Below are positions 29,568 through 40,640 of a DNA stretch of 64,000 nt, piece after piece. The position numbers were made by a program, and so were the translations under genes. Origin of the DNA: Diploptera punctata. Taxonomy: Eukaryota; Arthropoda; Insecta; Blattodea; Blaberidae. The DNA is taken from assembly GCA_030220185.1 (NCBI GenBank), contig JASPKZ010007528.1, positions 172,501-236,500 of the forward strand, read 5' to 3'. The number at the start of each line of letters is the position of its first letter. The stretch's first letter is position 1. The notes under the pieces are model-generated. The model was not told the origin of the DNA. It was given only the letters and a program-made list of their open reading frames with translations, and did no database searches.

Positions 29568-29940
29568 CTTTATAGGAAGCCAGATGTAATAAGAACAGTT
29601 AAGTCTCGTAGACTGCGATGGGCAGGACATGTTGCGCGTATGGGGAATGAAAGACGTGCATGGAAGCGTCTTGTAGGAAAGCCAGAGGGAAAACGTCCAG
29701 TTGGTAGACCAAGAATGAGGTGGGAGAATAACATTCACCATGATTTGAGGGAAGTAGATTATACAGGGAATGATTGGAAAGCATTAGTTCAGGATAGGGA
29801 TGTATGGAGAGCTTATGTCCGCACGGCCATGAACCTACGGGTTCGATAGTGCCAGTGAGTAAGTAAGTAAGTAAGGGATTTGAAAATGGACAATTAATAA
29901 CAAATGAGGAAATATTTGAAAAATTGGCTGAATTCAAATA
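29568..29940 (+). mobile_element. LINE-A terminus followed by an upstream LINE-A scrap
   Basis: 29568-29878: RKPDVIRTVKSRRLRWAGHV, GNERRAWKRLVGKPEGKRPV, RWENNIHHDLREVDYTGNDW, WRAYVRTAMNLRVR, stop, GTAAGTAAGTAAGTAAG. 29879-29940 is a NGQLITNEEIFEKLAEFKY-type stretch from 600 bp further upstream in the element, so two insertions abut. Confidence 0.85.
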
Positions 29941-30319
29941 TAGTCGGCTCAGTAATTTAGTTTACAGGCGCTTTGCTTTGGGGTTAGGTAGGTCTATTTT
30001 GCACGCTAAAGTATTTAGCATATTTAGCATATCAAGCGGCGTTGTCACGGTTTATTCACTAGAATATATTTTTACCAACTAAAGGTACTGCAAAAGACAA
30101 ATGTTGCAACGCTGTTAAGATTATTATATCCACATGTAGTTGACATGGAAACGTCATTTAAAAATATTGGCAGAGAACTGTTTTCAGTTTTTTCCGTGAT
30201 TGGAGCGGGGTGTTAAGATGCCTCTAACAACAAACTCCCCGGCTCTACCTGGCAGTAACAATGTATTTTTTAAACCAGGGGGAAACAGTTGCTGTAAACT
30301 AAATGGCTGAGCCGACTAT
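29941..30319. mobile_element. TIR-4: short TIR transposon (about 375 bp)
   Basis: Left AGTCGGCTCAGTAATTTAGT and right (complement) AGTCGGCTCAGCCATTTAGT, ends matched for 27 bp to TTTACAG, with TATA/TA at both borders. Contains AACAACAAACTCCCCGGCTC. No coding. The second copy is the expanded one at 50829-53720. Confidence 0.78.
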
Positions 30320-30325
30320 AACTAA

Positions 30326-30920
30326 CTAACTAACTCAGTGGCACTATTGAACCGATAGGTAATGGCTGCGCGGACATAATCTTTCATACATCCCTATCCT
30401 GAGCTAATGTTTTTCAATCATTCCTGTATAATCTACTTCCCTCAAATCATCATCATCATCTGCCTTTCAAGTATTAGGCCCAGTGGCCCGTTACACTCTC
30501 CCGCCATCTCCGAAAAGGTCGACCCACAGATCTTCTGCCTGGAGGAATGTAGTGAAGAATTTGTTTTGGTATTCTGTGACGATCCATGCGCTGAATATGG
30601 GCTAGCCAATTGTTTCTATATTCTTGGAGGTATTCAGATATAGGTACGATGTTTAACTCTCTGGCTATTGTTGAATTTCTTTGGTGGTCTAGAAGGCTAT
30701 AGCCTGCAGTTCGTCGCAGGAATTTCATCTCTGTGGCTGTAATGTTATTCTCCCACTTCATTCTTGGTCTACTAACTGGGCGTTTTTCTACAAGAAGCTT
30801 CCATGCACCTCTTTCATGAAAGCAGTTGGGACGTCAAGAGTCCTTGTAATACATAATACCACGCATTTCCAGAATTGAGCATGTTTAATTTTTTGTGCAT
30901 TTCATTCCTGTTTGTGATTA
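30326..30920 (-). mobile_element. LINE-A, split by LINE-V and internally deleted
   Basis: Pieces: 30326-30445 (terminus), 30745-30828 (RMRWEN to RxAW region) and 30829-30920 (complement of the CYYALQRLL and EIKHRL region). Continues at 31287-31363 and 31659-31676 around two SINEs. All internally decayed. Confidence 0.78.
30446..30744 (-). mobile_element. LINE-V 3' end nested in LINE-A
   Basis: Minus strand: ITATEMKFLRRTAGYSLLDH, QRNSTIARELNIVPISEYLQ, EYRNNWLAHIQRMDRHRIPK, GRRSVGRPFRRWRESVTGHW. Tail (GAT)n meets the ATGATTTGAGGG target. The host LINE reads through if it is removed. Confidence 0.83.
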
Positions 30921-30922
30921 CA

Positions 30923-31286
30923 GTCCACCGCTGTGGTATCGAGGTAGCGTGCTGCCTTGTCACTCAGCGGGCCGGGGTTCGTTCTCCGGTCGGGACAGTT
31001 CTTCTGGGTGAGGTTTTTATCGGCGTTTTTCCTCACCTGTAAGACAAATGTCAGGAAAACTTTAAGGCCCAAAGGTCCCCGAAATCATATGGCCATCGCA
31101 TCATCATCATTCATATCCATCTTAGGATTAAGGACTCTCCTAGGGCACCATCATCACCCATCGGGGCGACGTAACCCCGCCTTTCAGGAGCCCCAAACCT
31201 CAGAACTGGGTTACAAGTACGCCATGCTAGGAGAGAACACCAGGAATGTCGAAAGACAACCTGGGCATTTGCAAAAAAAAAAAAAA
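30923..31286 (+). mobile_element. SINE-1b, full length
   Basis: GTCCACCGCTGTGGTATCGA head, GGGTTCGTTCTCC (degraded B box), SINE-1 body to GGCCATCGCATCATCATC, then the 1b 3' half and a poly-A end of 14 A. Confidence 0.85.
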
Positions 31287-31363
31287 ATTGTTCCTACATA
31301 TTTGAATTCAGCCACTTCCTTAAAATTTCGCTCATTTGTCATTAGCTGTCCATTTCCATTATA

Positions 31364-31658
31364 TCCATCCATAGTAATTCTGCCCGAAGGCAGGTCCTTC
31401 ACTGCAATCACGGCATTTTCATGCTATGCTTGCAGTTTTACTAGGGAATTGTAGGTGTGGTAGCTTCCCGTTGCTTTCCACACCGGTGAAAGATGATGAT
31501 AATGATGATGGCCATGTGATTTCGGGGACCGTTTGGGCCTTAAAGTTTTCCTGACATTTGTCTTACAGGTGAGGAAAAACCCCGATAAAACCTCACGCAG
31601 GAAAACTGTCCCGCTGCGTGACAAGGCAGCACGCTACTTCGAGACCACAGCGGTGGAC
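31364..31658 (-). mobile_element. SINE-1
   Basis: TTCCATTATA at 31354-31363 and 31659-31668 is a perfect 10-bp duplication within LINE-A sequence. The B-box region is deleted (GGAAAACTGTCCCGCTGCG). Confidence 0.9.
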
Positions 31659-31684
31659 TTCCATTATATAGTGACAGAAATTTA

Positions 31685-31878
31685 GGTTCCAACACGTCCA
31701 GAGAATGTCAAATTCCCGTTTACCAAAGATGATTTACCACTTCAACCCTAAAGGCAAAAGAGACCTCGGAAGACCCTTCAACCGATGGAAAGATCAGTTT
31801 TTGTAGTCGCAGAACGGGCATCATCACCCAATACTGCATTCGGAAGAAGAAGAAGAAGAAGAAGAAGAAGAAGAAGAA
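31685..31878 (+). mobile_element. LINE-W 3' end
   Basis: QHVQRMSNSRLPKMIYHFNP, KGKRDLGRPFNRWKDQFL and a stop, then a 30-bp (GAA)n tail. Only the last 40 residues remain. Confidence 0.75.
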
Positions 31879-32606
31879 TTTAGGTAAAAAAAATGTCTTC
31901 TGCAATTGAAATAATCATTTATGTGGTTGAATACTTTAATATGTTGGTAAGAATGATGTCATTAGATTGATGATATTCATCGCATGTGAATGGAGCATAG
32001 GATTGTTACAGCTGTGTTTGATTAATTATTGATTTCATTTGAATGCGCCATATTGTGACGTAATAATGAGCGACACAAACAATCAGAACCACATTTCGCG
32101 CTCAAACTGATTGGAAAGCAAAATGACGCGCGCCATTTTTTTAGACAATCGCAATATTTTGGCGGGAATTACAAAGGTACGTTTTTTGATGGCTGATAAT
32201 TGATTATGATGATGACAGCAGCCGCACTGAATGCTGGGGGATGCATTTCTGTTGTCAATATCCGGCTGAAAAGCAAACAATGAAAACGGGATAAAACACA
32301 GAACAATGGTTATTACCTTGACGTAATTTCCTGACTGCTTGTACCCAGTACACAATTTCTAAGAGGAAGGAAGGGCCCTATGTCTTTACAATAACCAATC
32401 TGATAATAATTTAAGTAATAAATTTTGGTTTTATACCTATCGGAAGTACATAGAATCTCTGACAGATGGCGGTGTGAACCATTCTATTGTTCTTAATACT
32501 CTGTGCTTTCAATTCATCGGCGTAACTAACATTTTGTGTGATTATGTAACAGTTATTTACTTTACAAGGGTTTAAAGTGAAGCTTTGTTGAGATGTTTAT
32601 GTCTCT
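31879..32606. other. Unassigned
   Basis: About 730 bp with several palindromic GCGCGCC-type spots (32127) and no repeat partner in the window. No gene recognised. Confidence 0.4.
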
Positions 32607-33163
32607 TACTTACTTACTCACTGGCACTATCGAACCCGTAGGTTCATGGCCGCACGGACATAAGATCTCCATACATCCCTATCCTGAGCTAATGTTTTCC
32701 AATCATTCCCTGTATAATCTACTTCATCAAATCATGATGAATATTATTCTTGGTCTACTAACTGAGCGTTTTCCCTCTGGTTTTCAAATATTTCAAGCCC
32801 CTCTTCTATTCCCCATTAGTGCCACATGTGCAAGGCAGTCTACAAGACTTAACTGTTCTTATTGCACCTGTTTCCCATAAATATCACGTAGCTCACTGTT
32901 ATGTAGTCTTCTCCATTTGCCTGTCTGTTCATCTCTCTTTGTTCTAAAAAAATTCTCCTCCCTTAAAATAAGAGTCCATGTTTCGCACCCATATAATATA
33001 ACTGGTAGAATAATAGTTTTATATAGTTTCAGTTTAACGTTTTTTGAAAGGAGTTGGGACATCAAGAGTCTCTGCAATGCATAATAGCATGCATTTCCAG
33101 AATTGAGCCTATGTTTAATTTCTTTGTGCATCTCATTCCTATTTGTGATTATTGTTCCTAGGT
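32607..33163 (-). mobile_element. LINE-A 3' fragment
   Basis: Terminus at the left; extends upstream to NNRNEMHKEIKHRL. Open stretch HKEIKHRLNSGNACYYALQR, KLYKTIILPVILYGCETWTL. A 27-base loss removes RRLRVFENKVLRK. Confidence 0.85.
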
Positions 33164-33722
33164 AGGGGAGTGAAAAAGGTGCATGGAAGCTTCTTGTAGG
33201 AAAACCAGAAGCAAAACGCCCAGTTGGTAGACCAAGAATGAGGTGGGAGAAATAACATTAACTATGATTTGAGGGAATCAGAGCGCCGTAGCCGAGTGGT
33301 TAAGGCAGGAATCCTTGGTGCAGAGCTACGGGACTTGCGCTGGTTCGAGTCTCCATGGGGGAAGAAATTTTCTCGTGGTATTTCGGCCAGTATGGGACCG
33401 GTGCCCATCCAGCATCGTGACGCATTCATGTAGCTACAATAAGTAGCGGCTCCAGGTTGAGAAGACCATCTATAACGGCTGGGGGACTCGACATGCTGAC
33501 CACATATCACCCCTATTCTGGCTGATCATCTACCTCTGTGATTGACACATGTGGATGTGAGGCCAGCAGCCGGATGGTAGGCCAAGGATCTTCTAGGCCT
33601 GTCGTGCTTGGAGGAGGAGATTATATAGGAACTGGTTGAAAAACATTAGTTCAGGATAGGGATGTATGGAGAGGTTATGTCCGCGCGGTCATGAACCTAT
33701 GGGTTCCATAGTGCCAGATAGT
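33164..33722 (+). mobile_element. LINE-A terminus, split by SINE-3
   Basis: 33164-33282 (GAWKLLVGKPEAKRPVGRPR) and 33612-33722 (LREVDY remnant to GTTCCATAGTGCCAG). Its 5' end abuts the 5' end of the previous minus-strand copy. Confidence 0.8.
33283..33608 (+). mobile_element. SINE-3, full length
   Basis: GCGCCGTAGCCGAGTGGTTA head, GGTTCGAGTCTCC B box, body to CTTCTAGGCCTGTCGTGC. Confidence 0.88.
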
Positions 33723-33879
33723 TAGTACGTACATATAATTAAATTATTAAGTTTGTTAAATCTTTCTTTGTGACGAACATGGAGCTGGACTGATGCATCA
33801 ACCCCCAACCTGGAGGACCAGGTAATTTTTGGTGAAGGTTTTCTTCCTCTAGCCTTTGTCAAACCAATGACGAATGCAA

Positions 33880-34545
33880 GGCAGAAGATTTGATATTAGA
33901 AGATGAAAAGAGGTAGATTAGAGGATGTGAAGGATTTGAGTATCTGGGAGTAAAATTAGATAAAGAGGATAAACAAGAAAGTGATATTAAGAACAGAATA
34001 AATAAAGGTAGAGCAATAACAGCAATGATGAATGGAGTCTTATGGAACAGACATATAACCAGGAAAAATAAGTTACAAATATATAATTCAATAGTGAGAA
34101 GTACTGTCACATATGGAGCTGAAGTTTGGAAATTCAACAAAAACTTAGAACAAAAACTTAAGTCGATGGAAGTGGGTTTCTTGAGGAGAGCAGCAAGATG
34201 TTCAAAATTAGACAAAATAAGAAATACTGTCATAAGAAAAAAAATGAATATTGGTTATTCAATAGTAGATTATATACGGTATAAGCAATTAAATTGGTAT
34301 GGGCACGTATGACGAATGGAAGAAGAAAGGTTGCCCAGGAAAACATTGGAATGGTGTTCACCTGGAAGAAGGAGGAGAGGAAGACCTCGAAACTCGTGGA
34401 TGCAGGAAATAAGAACTGGAATGAGAGCAAGAGGACTGCAGGACATGGAGTGGATGGAGAGAGACGAGTGGAGAAGAAAAATAAAACTTTAGGCACAGAA
34501 AGATGTGTAAACATTACAATTCTGTATATAAATAAAATAGTTTGT
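33880..34545 (+). mobile_element. LINE-X C-terminal RT region
   Basis: FEYLGVKLDKEDKQESDIKN, then open TRKNKLQIYNSIVRSTVTYG, AEVWKFNKNLEQKLKSMEVG, FLRRAARCSKLDKIRNTVIR, YKQLNWYGHV; a stop follows at 34310 (GTATGACGA, CGA to TGA). The rest is RMEEERLPRKTLEWCSPGRR, RPRNSWMQEIRTGMRARGLQ. A younger copy is at 46173-46548. Confidence 0.85.
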
Positions 34546-34872
34546 TAAAAAGATCGTGATTTTTAAAATAGAAGATTTCATAACCCAGGTATTTAAAATG
34601 GTTCACTTATTGAACGGATTTCCCCTCCGGAATTATATGTCAATAGTTCAATTAGTTAAAAGGAAGACTAGAGAACAGCTCTGCACAGTACATGAGATGT
34701 TACAGTGCTATGTCAGCCTTACCCAGCGTTATCTGCGGTCAAACTCCACGCGGCCATCTTCTGCTCACGTGTTCACAGCTCGTAGCTCTACGTACCGGAC
34801 GACTATACCCCGGTAGTTATATCTCACTGCATTCCTACGAGTCTCCAGTTCGATACAGAGGCATAAACTAAA
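34546..34872. other. Unassigned
   Basis: No gene or repeat recognised. Confidence 0.4.
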
Positions 34873-35415
34873 CTCACTGGCACTATCGAACCCGTAGGTT
34901 CATGGCCGCGCGGACATAAGCTCTCCAATCATCCCTATCCTAAGTTAATGTTTTCCAATCATCCCCTGTATAATCTACTTCCCTTAAATCATAAAACTCC
35001 TGACGCGACAGGTCTACAAGGCCCTTAGCCTACTAGCCGGCTGCTGGCCTCACATCCACATGTGCAATCGCAGAAGTAGATGATCATCCAGCCAGTGTAG
35101 GGGTGACATGTGGTCAGCATGTCGAGTCCCCCAGCCGTTATAGCTGGTTTTCTCAACCTGGAGCCGCTACTTATTGTAGCTACACAAATGCCTCACGATG
35201 CTGGGTGGGCACCGGTCCCATACTGGCCGAAATACCATGAGAAGATTTCTTTCCCCATGGAGACTCGAACCAGCGCAAGTCCCGTAGCTCTGCGCCAAGG
35301 CTTCCTGCCTTAACCACTCGGCTACGGCGCGGAACCCCTTAAATCATAGTTATTGTAATTCTTAGACCTTATTCATGGTCTACCAACTGGGCTTTTTCCC
35401 TCTGGTTTTTCTTGC
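34873..35415 (-). mobile_element. LINE-A terminus, split by SINE-3
   Basis: 34873-34993 (complement of the last 120 bp) and 35336-35415 (RPRMxx region, diverged). Confidence 0.82.
34994..35335 (-). mobile_element. SINE-3 with 13-bp target duplication
   Basis: CCCTTAAATCATA at 34981-34993 and 35336-35348 is a perfect duplication of LINE-A sequence. Head complement GGCTACGGCGCGG at the right. Confidence 0.9.
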
Positions 35416-35425
35416 AATAAGTCCC

Positions 35426-35750
35426 GCGCCGTAACGGAGTGATTAAGGCAGGAAGCCTCGGCGCAGAGGTACGGGACATGGGCTGGTTCGAGTCTCCAGG
35501 GGGTAAGAAATTTTCTCATGAAATTTCGGCCAGTATGGGACCGGTGCCCACCCAGCATCGTGAGGCATTTGGGTGGCTACAATAAGTAGGGACTCCAATT
35601 TGAGAATACCAGTTATAACGGCTGTGTGGACCCAACGTGCTGACAACATGTCACCCCTACACTGGCTGGATGATCATCTACCTCTGTGATTGACACATGT
35701 GGATGTGAGGCCAGCAGCCGGTTGGTAGGCTAAGGGCATTCTAGGCCTGG
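35426..35750 (+). mobile_element. SINE-3
   Basis: GCGCCGTAACGGAGTGATTA (two A-box changes), GGTTCGAGTCTCC, end CTAGGCCTGG then (ATT)n. It lies 90 bp from the opposite SINE-3, forming a 320-bp inverted pair. Confidence 0.85.
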
Positions 35751-35774
35751 AATTATTATTATTATTATTAATGT

Positions 35775-35998
35775 ATATTAACACTATCTTTTGGATATAT
35801 TTTTGTATATATATATTGTACGTAGTATATGCAAATGGCAGTGGTTTTACTTCCCGCACAAGGTAGGTAATTTGTAATATTACAGTATAGTTATTTATAG
35901 ATTGGCAACCCCCGAAATTTAGAAAATTGAACTTTCAATCATGGTCGCCATTGCTGTAAGTACGACATAACACACTATCGTGCAAAAAATTAATTTTA
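35775..35998 (-). mobile_element. REP-1 5' half
   Basis: Complement of AGCAATGGCGACCATGATTG, the (A)CTTCCCGC/GTAAAACC part and CCAAAAGATAGTGTTAATAT. Matches 6010-6230. Confidence 0.75.
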
Positions 35999-36386
35999 CT
36001 AACATCTGTATTTCAAAGATGGATTTGTGTGGAATGTTGAAAACAAGTTCTTTCCTGGTATAGCTGTCAACCCCAGCGTCAACAAAACTTCTTACCTGAC
36101 CACAGCAGGTAGTTTAAGAGTGCCATTGTAAACACGTCACAGGGTTCAAAGATTTAGTTTAACGTGTTCAATTGATTAGTTCATGAACTAAAGAGTCCTA
36201 CATGAACTTTGACTGGAATATATTTGTTCATTCCATATATATTAAATATTTAAAGTAGGGCCGTATCGTAAATCATTATCTGCTGTGGACTGTGCTCTTC
36301 ACTAAAGCACCGACTTCAAGTCTCGGTCGAAACGAATTTCCTTTGTAAGGTTATATTTTTATGGCGTTTTCCTCACCTGAGTGGTC
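35999..36386. other. Mostly unassigned; a decayed tRNA-SINE-like piece near 36270-36380
   Basis: CAAGTCTCGGTCGAAACG and TTATGGCGTTTTCCTCACCT resemble a badly decayed SINE-1 head and body. Confidence 0.35.
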
Positions 36387-36608
36387 GATCGCGGTGGACT
36401 AGTGGTTATTCTCCTTGCCTCTGGTCCCGAGGGTCGCGGGTTTAAACCCGTCCGGGGTCGATGGATTTTTTAAGATGGAAAAATCCAAGGAGCAAATGCT
36501 CCTGGAGGGACTTTAAGCCGTGGGTACCGAGTCTGAAGATTTTCAGGCTCGTAAAAGATCCTTAAGCCTGAATAAAGAGGCCTCTAAACAAAATTTACAA
36601 ACCTCAAC
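36387..36608 (+). mobile_element. SINE-2
   Basis: GATCGCGGTGGACTAGTGGT head, GGGTTTAAACCC B box, body to about GCCTCTAAACAAAATTTAC. 3' end shortened. Confidence 0.82.
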
Positions 36609-36609
36609 G

Positions 36610-36915
36610 TCCTAGTAATAACTTAATTGCCTGGTAGATGTCTCATTGGGACCAGATGGGATCGGAAAAGAAACATCGATATCTTAAAAGAATTGAAGAC
36701 TACGCCAATTTTGGAATATATTAAACAGTACCAACTAAATTGGAAACACCATCTTGAAAGAATGAGTTCAAATCGGATCCCCAAAGCTGTTTATAATTAT
36801 ACACCAAGAGGACGAAGATCTCTGGGCCGTCCTATGAAACGCTGGAGGGAAAATTTTCTATAGGATCGTAACAGGTCTTGGCCTAATACTTGGAAGGAAG
36901 AAGAAGAACATGTCT
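36610..36915 (+). mobile_element. LINE-H2 3' end
   Basis: TRWDRKRNIDILKELKTTPI, LEYIKQYQLNWKHHLERMSS, NRIPKAVYNYTPRGRRSLGR, PMKRWRENFL, stop, (GAAGAA)n. Reference for the split copy at 37976. Confidence 0.83.
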
Positions 36916-37074
36916 CATTGGGTCGGTGTGTTGACCGCATGCCATCCATGAGCAAATAAATTAACTAAAAATTAACTTGTTCCAGAAACTCCTTACAAAG
37001 GAGATGCTGTGGTTCAACAATGGGCTAAACCATTATAGATATATAGATAGATATATATATACATAGATAGATAG

Positions 37075-37295
37075 ATTTCCTCGTCTATAAGACAAATGCC
37101 AATCATCAAAATTCATATTCGCATTAGATTATGTTTTAGATTAAGGACTCTCCTGGTGCACCACTATCATCATCATCATCACCCATCATATCATCGGCGC
37201 CCCAACCTCAGAGGTGGGTTACAATTACGCCAATGCCAGGAGAGAACACCAGGAATGTCGAATTGACAACCTGCTGTGGCATTGAATAAAAAAAA
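37075..37295 (+). mobile_element. SINE-1b 3' half
   Basis: TAAGGACTCTCCTGGTGCAC, CCCAACCTCAGAGGTGGGTT, GAGAGAACACCAGGAATGTC, ends GCATTGAATAAAAAAA. The head is lost; preceded by (GATA)n at 37040-37070. Confidence 0.75.
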
Positions 37296-37427
37296 TTAAA
37301 GATTGTAAGTGATTTTCCGAATGAAGCACTATCAACAATAACCAAAGTAATTTTTGTAGAAAAGTTTTTTATATCTATAAAAAAACTTTGGAATATTGTT
37401 CCAATAATGAATTATATTATAATATGA

Positions 37428-37678
37428 TCCATTATTGGAACTGTGTTAAAACCCTTAAATTCGTAATGCATCCTTTTGGATACATCAATTTGTTCAGTTA
37501 ATTTAATATTTTAAATAAATCAGAATAAAACGAACGAAAATAAACCACTTAAACGTGTGTCTAATTATACAAATATATCTAATAACAGCAGTTATACAAG
37601 ATTCCGTTTTCACTGCGGTCCGCCACATTCAAATAACTGTCAGAAGAAATTCATGTTTTGCCAATTTTAGGGTTAAAA
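37428..37678 (-). mobile_element. piggyBac-like MITE (TIR-5 family), older copy
   Basis: CCCTTAAATTCGTAATGCAT at the left and CAATTTTAGGG at the right with TTAA outside. The interior matches the complement of 54821-55039, including CGGTCCGCCACATTCAAATA. Other decayed pieces lie at 22680-22800 and 63350-63590. Confidence 0.65.
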
Positions 37679-37690
37679 TAACAATACAAT

Positions 37691-37765
37691 GTCTCGGGTA
37701 GTGTAGTGGTCTTGCACGCACGTAAGTAATGCGAGAGGTCCGAGGTTCGATTCCTGGTCCAGACA
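37691..37765 (+). tRNA. tRNA-like sequence, probable pseudogene
   Basis: A box TAGTGTAGTGG and B box GGTTCGATTCC are consensus; acceptor GTCT/AGAC with one mismatch inside. The anticodon stem is imperfect. Followed by TTTTTCTTTT. Shares the B-box-to-terminator layout with 11235-11303. Confidence 0.4.
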
Positions 37766-37975
37766 TTAATTTTTCTTTTCACAATATTATTGAAATATTA
37801 TAAAAATAGATAATGTATACTCCACATATTTATAATATTTAGCCATTTTAAAATCTATTATTATTCAGAATTGTTTCTGTTATTTACACAGGTATCCTCA
37901 ACCAAAAAATATTTTTTTCTTCTTCCACACTTCCCGGTCTTGCGTGTCTTATTTCCCTTCTGTCATATTTCCCTT

Positions 37976-38540
37976 CTTCTTCTTCCTTCCAAGTATTGAG
38001 TCAAGGCTTGTTACGATCCTATAGAAAATTTTCCCTCCAGCGTTTCATAGGACGGCCCAGATCTCTTCGTCCTCTTGCTATATAATTATAAACAGCTTTG
38101 AGGATCCGATTTGAACTCATTCTTTCAAGATCCATCCATAGTAATTCTGCCCGAAGGCTGGTCCTTCATTGCAATCATAGCATGAAAATGCTATGATTGC
38201 AGCTTTACTAGGGAATTGAGTAGGTGTGTTAGCTTCCCGTTGCTTTCCACACCGGTCAAGGATGATGATGATAATGGTAAGGATGATAACCATATGATTT
38301 CGGGAACCATTTGTGCCTTAAAGTTTTCCCGACATTTGTCTTACAGGTGAGGAAAAACCCCGATAAAAACCTCACCCAGAAAAACTGCCCCGACCGGGGA
38401 TCGAACCCGGGCCCGCTGCGTGACAAGGCAGCACGCTACCTCGAGACCACAGTGGTGGACTCTTTCAAGATGGTGTTTCCAATTTAGTTGGTACTGTTTA
38501 ATATATTCCAAAATTGGCGTAGGCTTCTTCATGTTGCCTT
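37976..38540 (-). mobile_element. LINE-H2 3' end, split by SINE-1
   Basis: 37976-38130 and 38461-38540. Complement shows RWRENFL, GRPM and KHHLER...KQYQLNW, as in 36610-36915. The whole reads continuous without the SINE. Confidence 0.85.
38131..38460 (-). mobile_element. SINE-1 with 10-bp target duplication
   Basis: TCTTTCAAGA at 38121-38130 and 38461-38470; the uninterrupted LINE-H2 has it once (36755 region, complement). Full-length; B box GGGTTCGATCCCC intact. Cleanest SINE-1 insertion in the window. Confidence 0.93.
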
Positions 38541-38830
38541 GAATTCCTTTTATCCACGTTTGACTTTGGTCTACCACGTTTCCTTTTTCCAGGAGGTATC
38601 TATTTCAATACTTCTTTGTTTGTTTCTGTGTCCCTTCTTCTCATTATGTGTCCATACCATCTTAGTTGGATTTCTTCAATCTCTTGTACAATATCCTTTT
38701 CTACATTCATTATTTCTCTTATCGTATTTTTTATTTTATATAATTTTAGTATTCTTCCCGATCTTCTTAAAAAGTCCATTTCTGTGACTAATAGTTTATT
38801 TATTATAAATTATTTATATTCTTCTGTACG
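38541..38830 (-). mobile_element. Degraded RT tail (LINE-AB)
   Basis: Minus strand: EEIQLRWYGHIMRRRDTETN, a stop, IPPGKRKRGRPKSNVDKRNS. Frame also holds KNTKIIxNKKYDKRNN-type residues upstream. Fused to LINE-H2 at EEAYANF. Confidence 0.65.
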
Positions 38831-39610
38831 TTTGTTTGCCACTCTACTCCTCCTAAACGACTGGATCGATTTTGATGAAATTTTGTGTGTTTGTATCTGA
38901 TTGGGTCTCTCGATGGTTTAGATTCACAATTGGACCCTCTAAAACCATTAGGTGTAGGAGTTCACCTGAAGTGATATTTTAAAAATCGCTCTAGCGGTCA
39001 CATTTTTCGATGTTTCACAACGAAACTCAGTATATCTTATTAAAATAAACAGAGGTAGATGTTAACCAAAAATGAGCGAAATCTGACAATTATAAGTGGG
39101 AGTTTACCTAAAATGCGAAATTAACCTTTTCACTGCTCAGATATTTCCAGCCTTTAAAACCCTCCTTGTTCAATGCAGGGAGAAATATGGAAAAAAGTTT
39201 ATTTAGGTTCCTAAGAGATGGCAGTATATGCCTGCTTAGTTTGAAAGCAATGCAATACGTATTATATAACTAGCAGGCGTTTGGAGTTGAGAATGGATAT
39301 ACACACCCATAGCACAGCAAGCATTTTCTTTGCCAACGGATATACCCGTTCGTAGCAGTGTAAAGGTTAAAAACTGCCTAAATGACTGGACCTATTTTCA
39401 TTCAACTTTTTATGTGTGTTTGAGTAGGTCCCTGGATGGTTTAGATTTACAATTGAACTCGGTAGGTGGCGCTGCGATCGGGTTATAGGATATTTTTAAT
39501 GTCAGATATGTAGTCATCTGCATTATCGACATATTCCGCGCGACAAAAATGTGACGTTATAATGCATGTTTTTTGAGCCACAACAGATGACAGGAATTTT
39601 TGTGCGAACT
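38831..39610. other. Two related 380-bp-spaced segments, otherwise unassigned
   Basis: 38845-38945 (CTCCTAAACGACTGGATCGA, TTTTGATGAAATTTTGTGTG) and 39368-39470 (CTAAATGACTGGACCTATTT, CATTCAACTTTTTATGTGTG) share GACTGGA, TTGAGT/TGATTGGGTC and GGTTTAGATT.ACAATTG. This is an unclassified repeat motif occurring twice. Confidence 0.45.
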
Positions 39611-39611
39611 T

Positions 39612-40640
39612 ATACTTACCTACTTACTCACTGGCACTATCGAACACATAGGTTCATGGCCACGCGGACATAAACTCTTCATACATCCCTATCCCGAGCC
39701 AATGCTTTCTAATCATTCCCTGTATAATCTACTCCCGTCAAATCATAGTTAATGTTGTTCTCCCACCTCATTCTTGGTTTTACTACAAGTAGCTTCCATG
39801 CACGTCTCTTATTCCTTATTCGTGTAACATGTCCTGCCCATCGCAGTCTACGAGACTTAACTGTTCTTATTATATCTGGCTTCCTATAAAGACCATGTAG
39901 TTCACTGTTATGTAGTCTTCTCCATTCACATGTCTGTTCATCTCTCTTTGGTCCAAAAATTTTCCTAAGAACTTTATTCTCAAATCGTAATCTCCTTTCT
40001 TCCCTTAAAGTAAGAGTCCATGTTTCGCATCCATATAGTATAACTGGTAGAATAATAGTTTTATATATTTTCAGTTTAACGTTTTTTGAAAGGAGTTGGG
40101 ACATCAAGAGTCTCTGCAATCCATAATAGCATGTATTTCCAGAATTGGGCCTATGTTTAATTTCTTTGTGCATCGCATTCCTGTTTGTGATTATTGTTCC
40201 TAGGTATTTGAATTCAGCCACTTCCTCAAAATTTCCCTCATTTGTCATTAGCTGTCCATTTCCATTATATAATGAATTTCTACGTGTGACCATATATTTA
40301 GTTTCATTGATATTTACTTCCTTTGGCATGGGTTCCCTGAAGTAGTCCCCGCCCGGAGAACCGAATGGGGGACTATTTGACCTCCGGAAAATTTTACCCC
40401 AGTTGAACCCATGTCCGCATTTCTTGGCGGTTGTATTTTTACGGCGAAAGATCGTTACTCCTTCGACCAAGATACTTTTTTCGTCTGGCTTATCACCTTC
40501 GACCAGTCCGGCATGGGTATCCCTATCGGCAGCAATGCTACCGCCGGCATAGCTCTCAGGATCATTTAAACACGCAAGCCACTCCACCACGACAAGGTAA
40601 AGATACATGGAGGGACCTTTCTTTATATTGGTAATGAAAA
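39612..40640 (-). mobile_element. LINE-A with a fused 5'-end-like segment; 334-codon open frame
   Basis: 39612-40322 covers LINE-A from terminus to NINETKYMVTRRN, open through NSLYNGNGQLMTNEGNFEEV, YGLQRLLMSQLLSKNVKLKI, ETWTLTLREERRLRFENKVL, RRLRWAGHVTRIRNKRRAWK; the GKPEGKRPVGRP part is deleted. 40323-40640 continues the same frame with VVVEWLACLNDPESYAGGSI, AADRDTHAGLVEGDKPDEKS and NWGKIFRRSNSPPFGSPGGD. That segment looks like a LINE 5' region (inference), so most of the element is missing from the middle. Confidence 0.75.

Noticed and set aside
30957..31454. 165-codon open frame
   Set aside because: It crosses a SINE-1b, a LINE-A scrap and another SINE-1, so it cannot be one gene.
36270..36380. 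Hammerhead from GTCGAAACGA near 36327
   Set aside because: No core upstream; the sequence fits a decayed tRNA-type SINE head.
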